From Stenogyne calaminthoides (Eukaryota; Streptophyta; Magnoliopsida; Lamiales; Lamiaceae): a stretch of DNA of 64,000 nt. The stretch is from assembly GCA_037126765.1 (NCBI GenBank), contig JBBCBC010000016.1, forward strand, positions 14,310,728 to 14,374,727. The letters are read 5' to 3'. How positions within the stretch are numbered: the first letter of the stretch is position 1; the number at the start of each line of letters is the position of its first letter. This document shows positions 22,701-34,720 of this stretch, piece after piece. Below the pieces are notes generated by a model. It searched no databases. It was not told the origin of the DNA and worked only from the letters and a program-made list of their open reading frames with translations. The translations under genes and the position numbers were made by a program.

Positions 22701-23474
22701 TATGTGATAAAGTGATAAAATAATAAAGTGTACAAGTAACTTTACTGTTGTGATTGCGATGGAAATATGGGTACTTTATCACTATGATTGGGACGGAGGG
22801 AGTATAATTGAACAATACTTTCTTTCGTCAAATGACACGCAGACCAGACAAATGTGATTTAGTGTAGGAATTTGAGGTATAATTTTATAAATTTTTATGT
22901 ATAAAATAAAGTAAAAAATAAACTGCGTACATGCGTGCGTGGAGCAAAAATAATGACATTTTTATAAATTTGAGAATACATTAAGAGTTTATAAAGGGTT
23001 TTTCCAATTTTGAGTGTGCAAATAATAATAGAACGTACAAATAAAATAAATGTGTAAATAATGTTAGGATGTATAAATAAAATAAATGTAAGTAATATAA
23101 TTCTAAAAGAGGCAGTAAAAAGGGTTACTTGGGCACTCAGAGATGCTGGCGTTAGGCAGCTTACAAGCAGAGGGCAACTGCAAGAGCCTGTTTTCCTGCA
23201 AGCCCATGCTCTTAATGGCAGCATTAGAGCCGTTATGGATCTGCTGAATCACGAAACAGAGGCACGCCGGATTCTCATCCTTCATTTCCGTAACAGAGTT
23301 GCAGCAGTCCTTGCTCGGCGCCGCCGCCTTCGCCGTCGCGAACGGCAGGCACTGCGTCACCTTCGACAGCACCGACGAGCACTTCTCCGCGATCGTCTCC
23401 CCGTCGGCCCTCATTCCCAGGACCAGAAAACAAAGGAGCAACCCCAGAAACTTTGTGGCTCTGATTTTCTCCAT
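19770..23474 (-). CDS. LTPG1: GPI-anchored non-specific lipid transfer protein, LTPG1-like
   Basis: Exon 1 (23474 down to 23129) encodes a signal peptide (about residues 1-25) and the eight-cysteine lipid-binding fold: C32, C42, C57-C58, C71-x-C73, C104 and C114, with LTPG-typical ACLCFVIQQ and NASISECP. A donor (a|gtaacc at 23128) ends exon 1 after one base of codon 116. The acceptor aaacag|ag at 19985 restores lysine and continues LLNLPPNSPDAAIFTNAS, matching the LTPG1 family (KLL..SPDAA.FTN). Exon 2 (19984-19770) then adds a Ser/Thr/Pro linker and a hydrophobic tail (LAGYLTVVMAIFSCAF), as for a GPI anchor. The product is 186 aa, close to the usual 190. The family exports cuticular lipids at the plasma membrane. 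The intron is 3144 bases and full of transposon debris. Reading exon 1 alone gives a false 123-aa protein. Confidence 0.9.
21002..21054 (+). mobile_element. Extremely truncated LINE insertion with 15-bp target-site duplication
   Basis: The sequence aaggattttgctcta at 21002-21016 is repeated exactly at 21040-21054. Between them is only tccgtc followed by a run of A. This is the signature of target-primed reverse transcription that stopped almost at once. It lies in the LTPG intron. Confidence 0.8.
22205..22500. repeat. Element fragment with ggtgca ends in LTPG intron
   Basis: The ends ctcatgtgcaccatttatttggtgcaa and ttgcaccaagtgtcac are partly complementary. The middle carries the 'gttcactcggcc.aagtggttcatgg' block, which is inverted relative to 14520-14575. 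Confidence 0.45.
22541..22802. mobile_element. Stowaway MITE, 262 bp, in LTPG intron
   Basis: The ends ctcctccgtcccaatcat and atgattgggacggagggag are inverted, with TA at 22539-22540 and 22803-22804. The interior has a short internal duplication (tttattagtattttata, then tttattaatattttatg). Confidence 0.9.
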
Positions 23475-23573
23475 TTTTTGTTAGATTGAAAGGTGAATTG
23501 TGATTTGGGAGAGATATAGATGGGGGGTAGGGTAGTTGGGAGGATTGAAGTGCATTTAATTTAAGGGGGTGAG

Positions 23574-23587
23574 ATTAATTAATATAG
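23574..23587 (-). promoter_or_regulatory. Possible TATA box of the LTPG gene
   Basis: On the - strand the sequence is ctatattaattaat, about 100 bases upstream of the ATG at 23474, with a C-rich leader between. Confidence 0.35.
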
Positions 23588-23767
23588 GGGTGTGCCGTGT
23601 GTGTGTCTCTGCCATTAGACCACGCGGCGTGATTCTATCCACGTCGAGACTTCATTTTAACACTTACGTCGATTTGGAATTTGAATTTTCCTAACTCTTA
23701 TTTATTCTTCACGTTTTCTTATTTAATGCATATTTACTCCATCATCATTTATTAACGGTCTTCTCAA

Positions 23768-23990
23768 CGAGTGGCTCTAATACACATTCAGTTGCGCTGT
23801 GTATTTATAATACATTTTAAAATTAGACAACTTATTATATTAATAGATATAACTTGTTTATACTGATGAATATTGTAATTATTAATATGAAAATAATAAT
23901 TGCACGGTTCATCTTTTAATATAACAAATTACATATTTTTAAAATGTACTATGAGTGCACAATGTCCCTTGATGCATATAAGACTTAGTC
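23768..23990. mobile_element. Inverted-repeat transposon (ggtcttatatgcatc family)
   Basis: The left end gagtggctctaatacacatt is approximately inverted at the right end (gatgcatataagacttagtc). The inner arms are aatacattttaaaatta and aaaatgtactatgag. It is the same family as 16508-16974, here without a nested element. Confidence 0.55.
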
Positions 23991-24012
23991 TTTTTTTTTA
24001 TTAAATCGAATG

Positions 24013-24194
24013 ATGACTCGAATTCATGACATTATCATTTCTCATTTTTAGCTACAACTACTTACCATCTAAATTGTAATTGTTGTTTCCTAGGCCACTA
24101 TTTGTATTCATTCAAGTTTTGAGTACCCTTTGTGCTTATTGAATGAGATTCATCTTTACTTTTTTTTTTTAAATGACTCGAATTTACGACATTA
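24013..24194 (+). mobile_element. 5'-truncated L1 3' end with 22-bp target-site duplication
   Basis: The flanks atgactcgaattcatgacatta (24013-24034) and atgactcgaatttacgacatta (24173-24194) match at all but three or so bases. Between them are 138 bases ending ttgagtaccctttgtgctta, then gagattcatctttac and a T-run. This is typical plant L1 3' untranslated sequence. Confidence 0.7.
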
Positions 24195-24204
24195 GTCACA
24201 TTAG

Positions 24205-24390
24205 CTAGTAACTGAGTTCGTGTGATGCATGACTATGATCGTATAATTAATTTTAAAGTCATAGTAATATAAATTTTGAAAAATTCTATAATGACAAATT
24301 TATAAGAAAAAAAAAGTCAAAGAAGCTAACAACTCCGAATTTGTATTAAACAAGCAGTTTAAAAATTAATAAAGTAAGTACTTTCCTAAA
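24205..24390. repeat. Dispersed repeat, copy 1 (partner at 27730-27930)
   Basis: Shared stretches are ctagtaactga.ttcgtg.gat, tagtaatata.attt.gaaaa and ctctataatga..a.tt. The copy at 27730-27930 is the better preserved. Family unknown. Confidence 0.5.
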
Positions 24391-24739
24391 AACTACATAT
24401 TTTGATGTTTTCACATATGCACACCAAAATTTTCAAACTGTTGTGATTGGTAACTCTCAAAACAGTCACGTACAACTGACGTGATTGAAAACTTTCTTTA
24501 AAAAATATGTCAATATTTGCTAGTAATTATCACTGACCATTGTTTATCAACATTACATATGAAACAATTAACGGGATCTATCTCCTATGAAACTTGAACA
24601 AAAGTCTCAAGTCTGATGAAGTTAGGGAAAGTCCATCTGAGTTGCTTCCGGTTATGACCTTACCTTCCAGAACAATGTCGTGCGTGTGGTAGGGATAACT
24701 TTTTTTTTCAAGATAGTCCTATATGTTTGGTTACCCCCA

Positions 24740-25225
24740 TAACGATAAAATTGTGGATGATGTATAATTGATCCTCTCCAAATACTTTTTTGATTTCTAG
24801 CACATACTTTTTTATCTCTCCAAATATAGCACATACTTTCATGACTTAATACTTAAAAACATTCTTAGTAACAATTTTCGATAAGACCTGTTTGATGTGG
24901 TCGCCAGAGTTCACTTATCTTGCTGATGTGTGAATATTAAAATAAAAAATATAACCACCTAAAACTAGAAAAAAATGGCCTGAGATATTTTTATATCCTA
25001 TTTTTTTTTAATCTTATGCGATGATAATTTTTTTTTAAATATTTACATGTCAGCAAGACAAGTGGATTTTGGCGACCACATCAGATGGACCTTGACGGAA
25101 ATGGTGACCCGAGATATTTTTAAGTGTTAAGTTAAATATGTGCTAAATTTGAAAAAAAAAAATGCTAAAATTGATTTAAAAAAAAAACTAAAAGTATGGA
25201 CTAGATTTGATTATTTGGCCTATTT
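24740..25225. mobile_element. MITE with long terminal inverted repeats
   Basis: The inner arms are clear: tttgatgtggtcgccagagt and cacttatcttgctgatgtg, against catgtcagcaagacaagtg and ttggcgaccacatcagatgg. The match continues outward with decay (acttaatacttaaaaacat against tatttttaagtgttaagtt), giving arms of roughly 200 bases. A related 'acatgtcagcaagac' block occurs in the element at 9497-9859. Confidence 0.6.
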
Positions 25226-25229
25226 TTTA

Positions 25230-26270
25230 ATACTTAACAGAAGAACAAATATGACACGCGTAATTCGAAGAACAAATGGATATCTTAATGGAAGAACGGA
25301 ATAATAATTTTATAGGAGAAAAAAGGTAGAATTTGGAAAAAAGGTAATATGATTCAAATATATTGTGAATATTAAAAAAATTAAAAATAAAATTAAACAT
25401 GACTTAATAGAATATAAATATAGAGATATAGATAAAGATTTTTCTTTTGGTATCATCAACTAAAAATCCATAATAATATACAATTTCTATGTTAAGTTTT
25501 TTTAACCAAAATAAGAGATTAAAATCACGAGATTAAATATTAATTTTATGGATTATATATATATATTAATTAAGTTTACCTCTTATTGAAAATAGTCAAC
25601 TTCGTTTCGAAAATTTGAAATAACATTGATTGATATTATTGAAGTTTGTGGAAATATACTACATAGTTAGAGTTTTTGAAATTGCAAAATTCCACATAGA
25701 ATTATGTATTCTTTATAATTTTTGAATTTCTTCGTGCTATTTTAATTTATGAACTTATTAAATAAGATGATTATTTTGTTGATTATTTTTTCCAAATCTA
25801 AATAATAAGATTTAAATAATATATATCTAAATAATATCCTAGTAATTGTTCATTATTATTGGTAATATTTCAAAGATTTTTTCTCATCATTATTATTTGT
25901 TAATATTTGTTTCAAAAAAAAATTCAATTCGTTTTCCCATCATTATTATTTGTTATGAGACTGAAACACAAAAGATACATGAATTTGTAATAGAAGAACA
26001 AATCGTAGTCCAACAAATAAAACAATACCTTAATTAAAGAACAAATACCGATTTTATTGGGGGGAGAAGAAATTACTTGAGATAAAAAAAAGTAATAGCC
26101 ATAGGCACCTGCCTTGTATGCCCGAAGACAAGACAACTTCATACACCACCCCATTTTCTTGGAATCAATTTCTTTAATTAAAAAAGTTTATAGACATTTT
26201 GATAACTTACTTGAAAAAACTCTGCAAATAACAAAGAGTTTGTTGTTTACATTACCATATTTAATTTTAA
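25230..26270. other. Intergenic AT-rich DNA
   Basis: I see no supported gene. The part from about 25845 already contains the 'tcattattatttgttaatattt' and 'caaagattttttctc' motifs that form the satellite-like block further on. Confidence 0.55.
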
Positions 26271-26273
26271 CCA

Positions 26274-26458
26274 GGTGACTTAGCCCACCTGACCACCTCA
26301 AACTCTTCAATTGAGTGGGAGACCCAGATTCGATTCCATTTGGGAACGAATTGGAGTATGGGAGTTATAAGGTGGCTTGGTGAATTTGTAGAGTGTTTGA
26401 GTGCTTGGTGTACTAACTACTAACATCTAACAACTAACTTTGTCCAATAAAAAAAAAG
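26274..26458 (+). mobile_element. tRNA-derived SINE
   Basis: The 5' end ggtgacttagcccacctgacc resembles a Pol III A box, and agattcgattcc at 26326-26337 is a good B box about 45 bases on. The body is about 175 bases and ends in ccaataaaaaaaaag. It cannot fold as a true tRNA. A target-site duplication is not evident. Confidence 0.7.
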
Positions 26459-26768
26459 ATAAAAAAAAATCACATACATAGAAAAATATAACAAATCTTT
26501 GAAATCAATTTTTTTCAACATTAAAACGTGATTTATGTACTAAGTCAGGATATCACATTGCTTGCACGAAAGAAAATTCATTATAATTACAGAACAAGTC
26601 CTTTGATCCACTTTAGTTACAAATTAGAGTGAACAAAAATGAAAATTAATAAATAATAAATTACGTCAAGAAATTCCGATAAACAAACATGAAAAATAAT
26701 AAATATCAAATTAAGCTGAGAAATTTAGATAAAAAAAATTTCAGGCGTGAGTATTTGTTAGAATGAAA

Positions 26769-26769
<1 letters not shown>

Positions 26770-26812
<43 letters not shown>
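26770..26812. repeat. (TA)n microsatellite
   Basis: About 21 uninterrupted TA units. Shorter (AT)n runs are at 15016-15034 and 33383-33408. Confidence 0.97.
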
Positions 26813-26814
<2 letters not shown>

Positions 26815-27109
26815 GGATGGATAAAAGGATTAATTTAGGAACATAATAATAAATTAAGAAGAAAATAAATGCAGGATTTTTTGAGAAATCAATAGATTTA
26901 ATCCATGATTTTATTTGCAATATATAGATTTGATCATAATTTTATTTAAAATATATTACAATATTAAATATTTTTTTTATCACTGAGATACATGTATGGA
27001 ATCAAATTGTAAATTAAAGATATAATAGATAAATATGGAGAGTTCCAAATAGGCGAGGAAATATATATTATTATATAATTTTATTTTAATCTAAATACTA
27101 AAGATTTTT

Positions 27110-27700
27110 TTCAATTATTATTTATTAATATTTATTTTAAAGATTTGTTTTCTATTTTTTCCAAAAAAAAAATCTAAATTCATTATTATTGGTTAATATT
27201 TTTTCCAAAAATTCATTTCTCAATTGGCCAATTATTTGTTGCGAAAAAATTCAATGATTTCTAAAATTTTATTATTATTTATTAATATTTATTCTAAATT
27301 TTTCTTCTATTTTTTAACAAAGATTTTTTTTTTCAATTCATTATTATTCGTTAATATATTTTCCGAAGATTCATTTCTTTCTCAAAGATTTTTTTTTCAA
27401 TTCATTATAATTTAAATATTTTTTTTTCAAAGATTCGTTTTTTAATTTGGCAATTATTTTTTGCAGAAAAATCCAATAATTTTTAAATTTTATTATGATT
27501 TTTTAATATTTATTTCACAGATTTTTTCTATTTTTTCTCAAAGATTGTTTCTCAATTCATTATTATTTGTTAATAATTTTTCAAAGATTTTTTCTTTCTT
27601 AAAGATTTTTTTCTCAATTCATTATTATTTGTTAATATTTTTTCCAAAGATTTGTTTCTCAATTTGACAATTATTTTTAGCGAGAAAATCCAATGGTTTT
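27110..27700. repeat. Degenerate AT-rich minisatellite
   Basis: A unit of roughly 60-110 bases built from ttcattattatttgttaatat, tttccaaagatt.gtttctc and aatttggcaattattttt is repeated at least five times with variation. The open frames in it are low-complexity artefacts. Confidence 0.7.
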
Positions 27701-27729
27701 TAAATTTGGGTTGGTTTCTGCTATTAGAT

Positions 27730-27930
27730 ATACTAGTAACTGAACCCGTGCGATACACAACTATAGTTGCACAATTAATTTAAAAGTTATAGTAATATAG
27801 ATTTCAAAAAACTCTATAATGATAACTTCTAAGAAATATTAGTAACAACTATGAATTCATAACATAAAGTAATTGTGTTTCTTTATTATATATTATTAAT
27901 ATATTATACTAAATATATCTTACTATCATG
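27730..27930. repeat. Dispersed repeat, copy 2 (partner at 24205-24390)
   Basis: It begins tactagtaactgaacccgtg and contains ttgcacaattaatttaaaag. It matches the copy 3.5 kb upstream in the same orientation. Confidence 0.5.
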
Positions 27931-28439
27931 AAAGACGCATTCAAAATTCATTATTTTATTATTATGATTGAAGGCAGGTGTCTCGTATACCCGACCACAT
28001 CACAACTCACTTGAAACAACTCTACAAATAACAAATAACTTGTAATTTACATGTTCATATTCAATTATTTCTAATAAAGATAAAATAAAAAGAATACATG
28101 GGGAATAAAACAAAATTATCCGAGAAATACATTAGTTTATAAGTTATGATATTTTTAAGATATTACAAATATTGATGGCCAGAATTTTAAAGTGGTTATA
28201 AAAATTATATGTATACCATTGCGTATTAAATACCTTCGAAATTACACTTCACATGTAAACTAAATGCACAAATATTTCTTTGCATACATGTAAATCAATA
28301 CTACTAAATGGTAAACCATTCTTATTTTCTATCACTAACTCAGTCAACCAGAGGTAAAGACGTCACCTTTAGATTATCAATTCACATCGAGTAAAACACA
28401 ACTTCCAAGCATCGACATTTACCAAAGGTGACTTATACA

Positions 28440-28905
28440 CTTAGAACATGTTTAGCTCAACTTACAATCTCCTTAAAACAACTTATAAATTATTTAAAAA
28501 CTTATAAGCTTTGTGAACTTGTTTGATAAAAAAAGTATTAAACGGCTTGTAAGATCTTAAAATAAATTATTTGCAACTTATATATATTTTTTTAAAGTTG
28601 AGAATTTGGGATATCCCAAGATATTTTCTAACCACACCCAACCCTATCCATCCCCAGTCTCCCTGTCATCCATCCTCCACCCCCCATCCATCCCACCTCA
28701 TAAAAAAATAAAATAATTTTACTTTAAATTTTAAATTTAAAAAATATTTATTTTAAATTATGAAAGTACTTACAAGTTTAATTAATCAAACACTTTAATA
28801 ATTTATAAGCTATTTAAAAATTACATCTTATAAATTATTAAAATAACATATAAGCTGTTAAAGCTTACAAGATGTTTAAAAAAAGTTTAGACAATCAGAT
28901 ACTTA
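28440..28905. mobile_element. Inverted-repeat element with aacttataagc arms
   Basis: The left arm (tttagctcaacttacaatct, aaaacttataagcttt, cggcttgtaag) is mirrored on the right (cttataaattattaaaata, ataagctgttaaagctta, tgtttaaaaaaagttta). Between them is an unusual C-rich stretch (ccatccccagtctccctgtc at about 28650). Probably a hAT-type MITE. Confidence 0.5.
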
Positions 28906-29449
28906 CTACTTACTCCACCCTAACACAACACAAATCACCTCAACAAATTATGAATTCTAAAGCACATCCAAAATAGATCCCATAACAATGAAAAAAGTTC
29001 AACATTAATCTCAGTAAATTATAAAAAATGTCATGAAATATAATTTTCTAACATGTTGAATAATTAACAATGCTATCACCTAATTCTTGATACATGCATG
29101 GATGCTAACATGATTAATTGTTACACGTCATGAATGGGCAAGGGTTAGTCTGCCCCTGAAAGTTTTGATTGCAATAAAAATAAAAATAAAAATAAATTGA
29201 AGTTTATTCGTGAAGACTTTAGATTAGAATGTTATTCTCTTCACTCACCAAATGTGTGTCTAATGATATATTTGCTTCGGGCTGCATGGAGATTGGAAAA
29301 TACTTGATTAAGAAATCTATTAATAGTAAAAAGGTGAATTTGAATTGTGTGTATGTTTGATTGAAGATATAATAAGGTAGAATTGATAAAAGAAATGGTA
29401 AAAACACAAGTGATGATGAAATCATAAATATATAATAGGATCTATTTTT

Positions 29450-29730
29450 TTTTTTATAGTTTTTGGGCCAATCGTTCTTGGCCATTGATCGTTTTTAGTG
29501 GATTAATCTTAATCGTTCATTATTTTTGCATCAATTAAGTAAATTATTTTTTCCCTTTATTTAATAAACTTTAATATGACTTTAATGGCGGGCTGAATTC
29601 AAGGCCCGTTGATTTGTTCTCACGCCTATTTAAAGAGAAGTTCCATCTTCAAAAAGTTTCATCATTCCACTTTTTAGTTGTCCATTATAATATTGTTTCT
29701 CATACAAAATCATCTCCTTCATCTCATGGT
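29450..29730 (+). repeat. Transposon-end-like repeat, copy 1 (partner 31660-32000)
   Basis: Shared landmarks are a 'ttgatcgtttt.agt' block, 'ctatttaaagagaagtt.cat', ttccactttttta.tt and tgtttctcat. A (AAAAT)n run precedes it at about 29173-29197. It may be the leader of a DNA element in the Helitron-rich zone. Confidence 0.5.
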
Positions 29731-31659
29731 TTATTTTTTCTTAAATATGCTAATGTTGTTTTGTGATTTTGACTTTTTTTTTTTTGATTTCTCATCATTG
29801 TAATAAGGTAGTCTTTGTTTCTATAGAGATATCCATCTTCAGAAGAAGAAGATCAAGTTTATATATACTCACCTTCACGCATGATGGGAAACAATGAAAA
29901 TCAGAGTTGCGGATTGGTAATGTCACCATGAAATTGTACAGGAAATCTTCATGTTTGATTTATAATAATATATTTTGTTGCAGCAGACATGTAACTACCA
30001 GTGCACTTGTAATTTGTTTCAAATCTGAAAATGAGTTTGAATTTGTGGTGCAATTAGTATGTTACGTTTTTTTTATATTATATTTTTTATTTATTTGTAA
30101 AATCTCTATATAAGATCAAATTCCTATTCTTTCAACATTCAATTTTTTTAACAAAGTAGTACCCTTATGTGTAACCAACGAATATTATTTTGTTAAACAA
30201 CTAATAATCTTCGTACTATTCAATTAATACTCTTCGGTATAATCAAGTAATACCTTTCCTAAGTATTATCTTTTAGTAAAAGCAACTGATACATTTTAGT
30301 GAAAACAAGTAATATCCTTCTAATTGCTCACGTATAAAGAATTGTTACTCTATATTTTTGCTTAATTTAATAATTATTATTATTCTAATTATGAGATCTA
30401 TGTTGTGTTATTAATTCCATCCGTTTAGAGTTGACATTAATTCAATTCGTTAATGATGTGTTATAAATTAATTTCAATTATAGTGCTTTGATCGTGGGGA
30501 AATTGTAGGTACCATTTCTGTATTTTTCATTTTCTCTAATTTTATTTATTTTGTTTGTTTTATTTTTTTCTAATCGCGGACCAAATCTGTAATGATGTTA
30601 ATGCCGAAAATTTCTCCATTTTATATATCTCATCCTCTAATAATTTATTTTTTTAATAACAAAAACCAAGATTATCATATTATTATTATATAGGTAAGTA
30701 TTATGTTATTTGAATTATTATGACCAATCATCTATTGTGCAATTTTTAATTTGGTAATTTATACCATTTAATATATAATATCTCATTTTGGTAATTTTGA
30801 CCAACCATTTGTTATTTTAATATCATGTTTTTTGGTAATTTTTACAAAGCATTTTTTTCTTTGCATTTAATATCATTAGTAAAAAAATTTAATTTTTAAA
30901 AATTTGATTCGTTAATTAATTTTTTTTACAGAATTAGTTCTTACACAATAAACTCTCACTTTATATGAATTAGGTAATTTCGTAATTGTAGTAAACAAAT
31001 AATTGAATAATTATTATTTCTAAAGGTAAATATTCTTTTAATTTAATTTAGTAATTATGTCCATTAATGTATTACATCATCTCCATTTTAGTAATTTGAC
31101 AATCATTTATTATTAATTTCAATTTTGTTAATTTTGACTAATCTCTCAATTTTCTTACTTAATGAAATTATATTTATATATAACGTTTAATTGTACATTT
31201 CTATCTTAATGACACTATGATCCATTCCCTCAATCTTTGAATATGCCAATTTGGAGGTTTATGATTACCACATAAATTAACGAGATTATTAATTGACCAA
31301 TAAGTTATTTGAAATACTAATTGTGACTGAATTACTCAACCAAAAAGATTGCATATTGACAAAAAAATTAAATTATGATATCAAAAAGTACCATAAATAT
31401 AATAACTCAACACTCTTAAATTAAGCCAATATTTTAACATATTGACTATATTACTCGATTGATAACAAAACATGCATATATTTTTTTCTCTTTTGCCCCA
31501 TATTTGTCTTTGACCAATTCTTAATTGTATTTTTATTGGGAATAATTTCGTCTTAAATGTATGTTGTGTTATTTATATTTTGATTTTCATCTTTTGCGGT
31601 ACACATTCTTTGAATAATATACATGATCTTTAAATATATAATAGGAGCTCCCTATCCAT

Positions 31660-32000
31660 ATATAGTTTTGGCGCCATTCGTTTCCGACCGTTGATCGTTT
31701 TATAGTCAATCAATCTTGGTCATCCATTTATTGCATGATTTGTTCATAGTATTTTAACAAAAAAATTAATGAAATTAATTACGTCTTTAATTACGTGCTT
31801 ATTCCAAGTACTGATTTTTTGTTCTCAAATCTATTTAAAGAGAAGTTTCATGCTTCATCATTATTTTTTTAATGCTCCATTATTTCGTTGCTTGAATCTC
31901 ATGTTTAAAAAGCAAAACATTGTAAAAAGTTCTTCATTCCACTTTTTTAGTTTTTCATTATTTTGTTGTTTCTCATCAAAATTCATATCCTTCATTCCTT
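31660..32000 (+). repeat. Transposon-end-like repeat, copy 2
   Basis: It is the same series of motifs as 29450-29730 in the same order and orientation, with about 60 extra bases in the middle. A third, weaker 'cta.ccgttgattt' start is near 32505. Confidence 0.5.
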
Positions 32001-33381
32001 GTGTTATTTTATTTTTTGCGTATTATGAATCAGATTGTTTCAGATTGTTTATTTTTTTGCACATTATGAATCATTCCACTTAGATTTTAAATCTTATTAA
32101 TTGCATTACAAAACTTTTGTTCTAATAAAAATAATGTATGGTAGGTCGTTTTCGGTTTATACTGAAAGAAACTGATGATGATGCTTCTTATTTTGCATTT
32201 ATTAATATTAAGAGTTTTTATAATGTCAATGTTGTGATGAAGGAATTAGACACTTTTTAATAATGTTACTTCGCTAAATTAGTTTCTGTGTATAGCATTA
32301 TTACTATTGTAGTTGTTTTTACCGAATATCAATGCTACTCCATATCAAAAGATTTGTTTGTACAACCATTTATGATTATAATTGATGAATAGATTATTTA
32401 TAAAATATAATATATGATATCTTATAAAAAATACAATTATAGATGAATAGATTATTTATTCTCTATTATAAAATACAATATATTAATAAATTTTAGAAAG
32501 AGATATCCTAGCCGTTGATTTATTTTTTGTTCTTTAATCTTAGCCCTTCATTGTATTTGAGAAAAGACGAAAATTATTCTAACATATTAAATGTTATTAC
32601 TCTAATCTTGACCATTAATTATCTTGGCCATACATTCTCCACCATAAATTATGACGATTTTGAAGTTAGTCTTAATCCAATTTATTTTGTGTATTTGCTT
32701 TTGTAATTTTACATTTTGTTGTATATTTATTTTTTTCTATTTGTTCTAACTCATTGTCCTATTCATGGTTCATTATAGTTTGTGTAGTGAAATCTTTTAG
32801 ATGTAAATTTCAATTTTCACATGTTTTCTAATTTTCAATTTTTTTAATTCATCAGTACATTGTTTTCATAATGATGATTTTGTTAATCAAGAATACTCTG
32901 GCGATTTCGTTTATCTATCAGATTTCACGGCCTTAAAAGGTCGATGGGGTCTCATAACGGTATATTATGAAAGATTGTTTGATCATTTAAAATATCATAC
33001 ATTCGTCTATGGAAAATTAAGATTAATTATGAATAGGAATAAATTGAAAAATATTAATATCATTACAAAATGATCTTGATTCATTGATTGTGTTTGAACA
33101 TATTATATGATACTATTAAGTTTGTTGTTCATTTGGAAAAAAATTATAACTAATGTAATTTTTTTTTAATGATTTTTTTTGTTGAGTAATGCCATGATAG
33201 GAATAAATCCACGAAAATATAAAATAATATCGTTAGAGTTATCTAAGAAGATAATAATAAAAAACAATGATTTATTTTATTTGATCCAATGATTTAATTT
33301 GATTGTACTTTTGAAAATTTTATTTGATTGAAAATTTAAGTTTGTTGTTAATAATTAAAGTCAATTAAATTAAAATATAAT

Positions 33382-33413
<32 letters not shown>

Positions 33414-34224
33414 TTTTTTTTTAATAATTTTTTCTAGTAAATTAATTATTTTGATAATAATTAATTTAATGTAAAAATAAAATAATGTATCATATAATAC
33501 AAAAATGTGATTTTTTTTTTTTTTCAAAGACCATGAATTTAAAAACTTTGAAAGTTTAACCATTGAGTTTACATTTGAAGATAAATAATTTCTCTAATGG
33601 CGTTAAATTAGCATCACTTATTTTTATATTAATAATTTTAATATTTTAAAAACACATTTTGAAATTAATAAAATATTTATTTATATTTGATCAGATCTAT
33701 ATTTAATTATGATACATGTTTTTTTGAAATTTTTATTTGATTGAAAATTGTATTAAAAAGTTAAAATAATAATTAAAGTCAATTAAATTGATTGAAATAC
33801 TTAATTAAATATATTTAATTAAATTATTATGGTACTCGCTAGCTAAATAATTTATTTAAAAGGAATGGAAATTAATTATTCTTGATAATAGTTTTTTGAA
33901 ATTTTGATTTTTCAAAATCCAAAAAAATAAAATAATTTATCAAAATTTTAATTTTAATTTATAAAACCCAATCTAAAATGTGATTTTTTTTTCTTTTAAA
34001 GACCATTTTAATTCCTACTATATTTTTTTTTAAAAACATTTTTTAAATAAAAATCAAATTTAACATGGACATCTATTGAGTTTACATTTCGAAAAAAATT
34101 TGTATTAAAAAATAATTTCTCGAATGAAAAAAAAAAAATGTAAATAAAGGTCGTTCGATTTTTCAAAGGAAGCAAACATTTCATTATTTTTATATTAATA
34201 TTTATTTTGAGTTTTGCATATGGC

Positions 34225-34470
34225 AACTAAGAACATAAAGCAAATAAAGAACACACGACTTTTGAGTCCACCTACATATTTTAGAAATTTTGGACTTAGT
34301 TTAACGTGTTAGTCCAACTTTGAAATTATGATAAATAGCATATGTGAGTGATTTTATTTGGGTAGATTTTGAAGCACTCAATATACAAACTTAACCAACT
34401 CTTGGGATGGGTAGATTGTTTATAGTATAATTTGTTTAGCCTCAATGCTGGGAAAATCTCTCTAAGCTTA
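34225..34470 (-). repeat. Relic of a SIRE-like copia LTR
   Basis: The stretch ggacttagtttaacgtgtta, then gtccaac, matches the inner solo LTR near 41444 (ggacttagtttaatgtgtta). The surrounding words aaccaactcttgggat and caatgctgggaaaatctc are of similar type. It is strongly diverged. Confidence 0.45.
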
Positions 34471-34569
34471 GGATTGACATTTTTTAGATTAGGGTAGAAC
34501 ACTTTTGAATTTTTTTAAGTTTTGGTGGTTTCAATGGTGTTTTCACGCATTTCACACACTTCCACCACT

Positions 34570-34720
34570 TTAGAAGATTTATTTGTTTATTTGTATTTGA
34601 AATGATAAAGTGATTATTAAGGAGACTTAGGATAGGTGAGAGGTAGGACTATCATACTCACATTAAAAATCTTTTTATCATGTTAAATACTAATAAACAA
34701 CTTCGCGATCATTACGGTTT
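34570..34720. repeat. Decayed Stowaway MITE core
   Basis: The core gtatttgaaatgataaagtg, aggtaggactatcatac and taaatactaataaacaac follows the Stowaway at 16573-16810. The conserved ends are lost. Confidence 0.55.

Noticed and set aside
23061..23489. 142-residue open frame on the + strand
   Set aside because: It is antisense to LTPG exon 1; its arginine-rich composition results from the GC-rich exon read backwards.
26274..26350. Candidate tRNA gene on the + strand
   Set aside because: Only Pol III box similarity; the sequence continues into a SINE body with a poly(A) tail.
27110..27700. Possible CRISPR-like array
   Set aside because: The repeats are degenerate, AT-rich and of unequal length, in a plant genome; this is a minisatellite.
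31769..32083. 104-residue membrane-like frame
   Set aside because: F/L/S-rich low complexity from T-rich DNA inside a repeated transposon segment.
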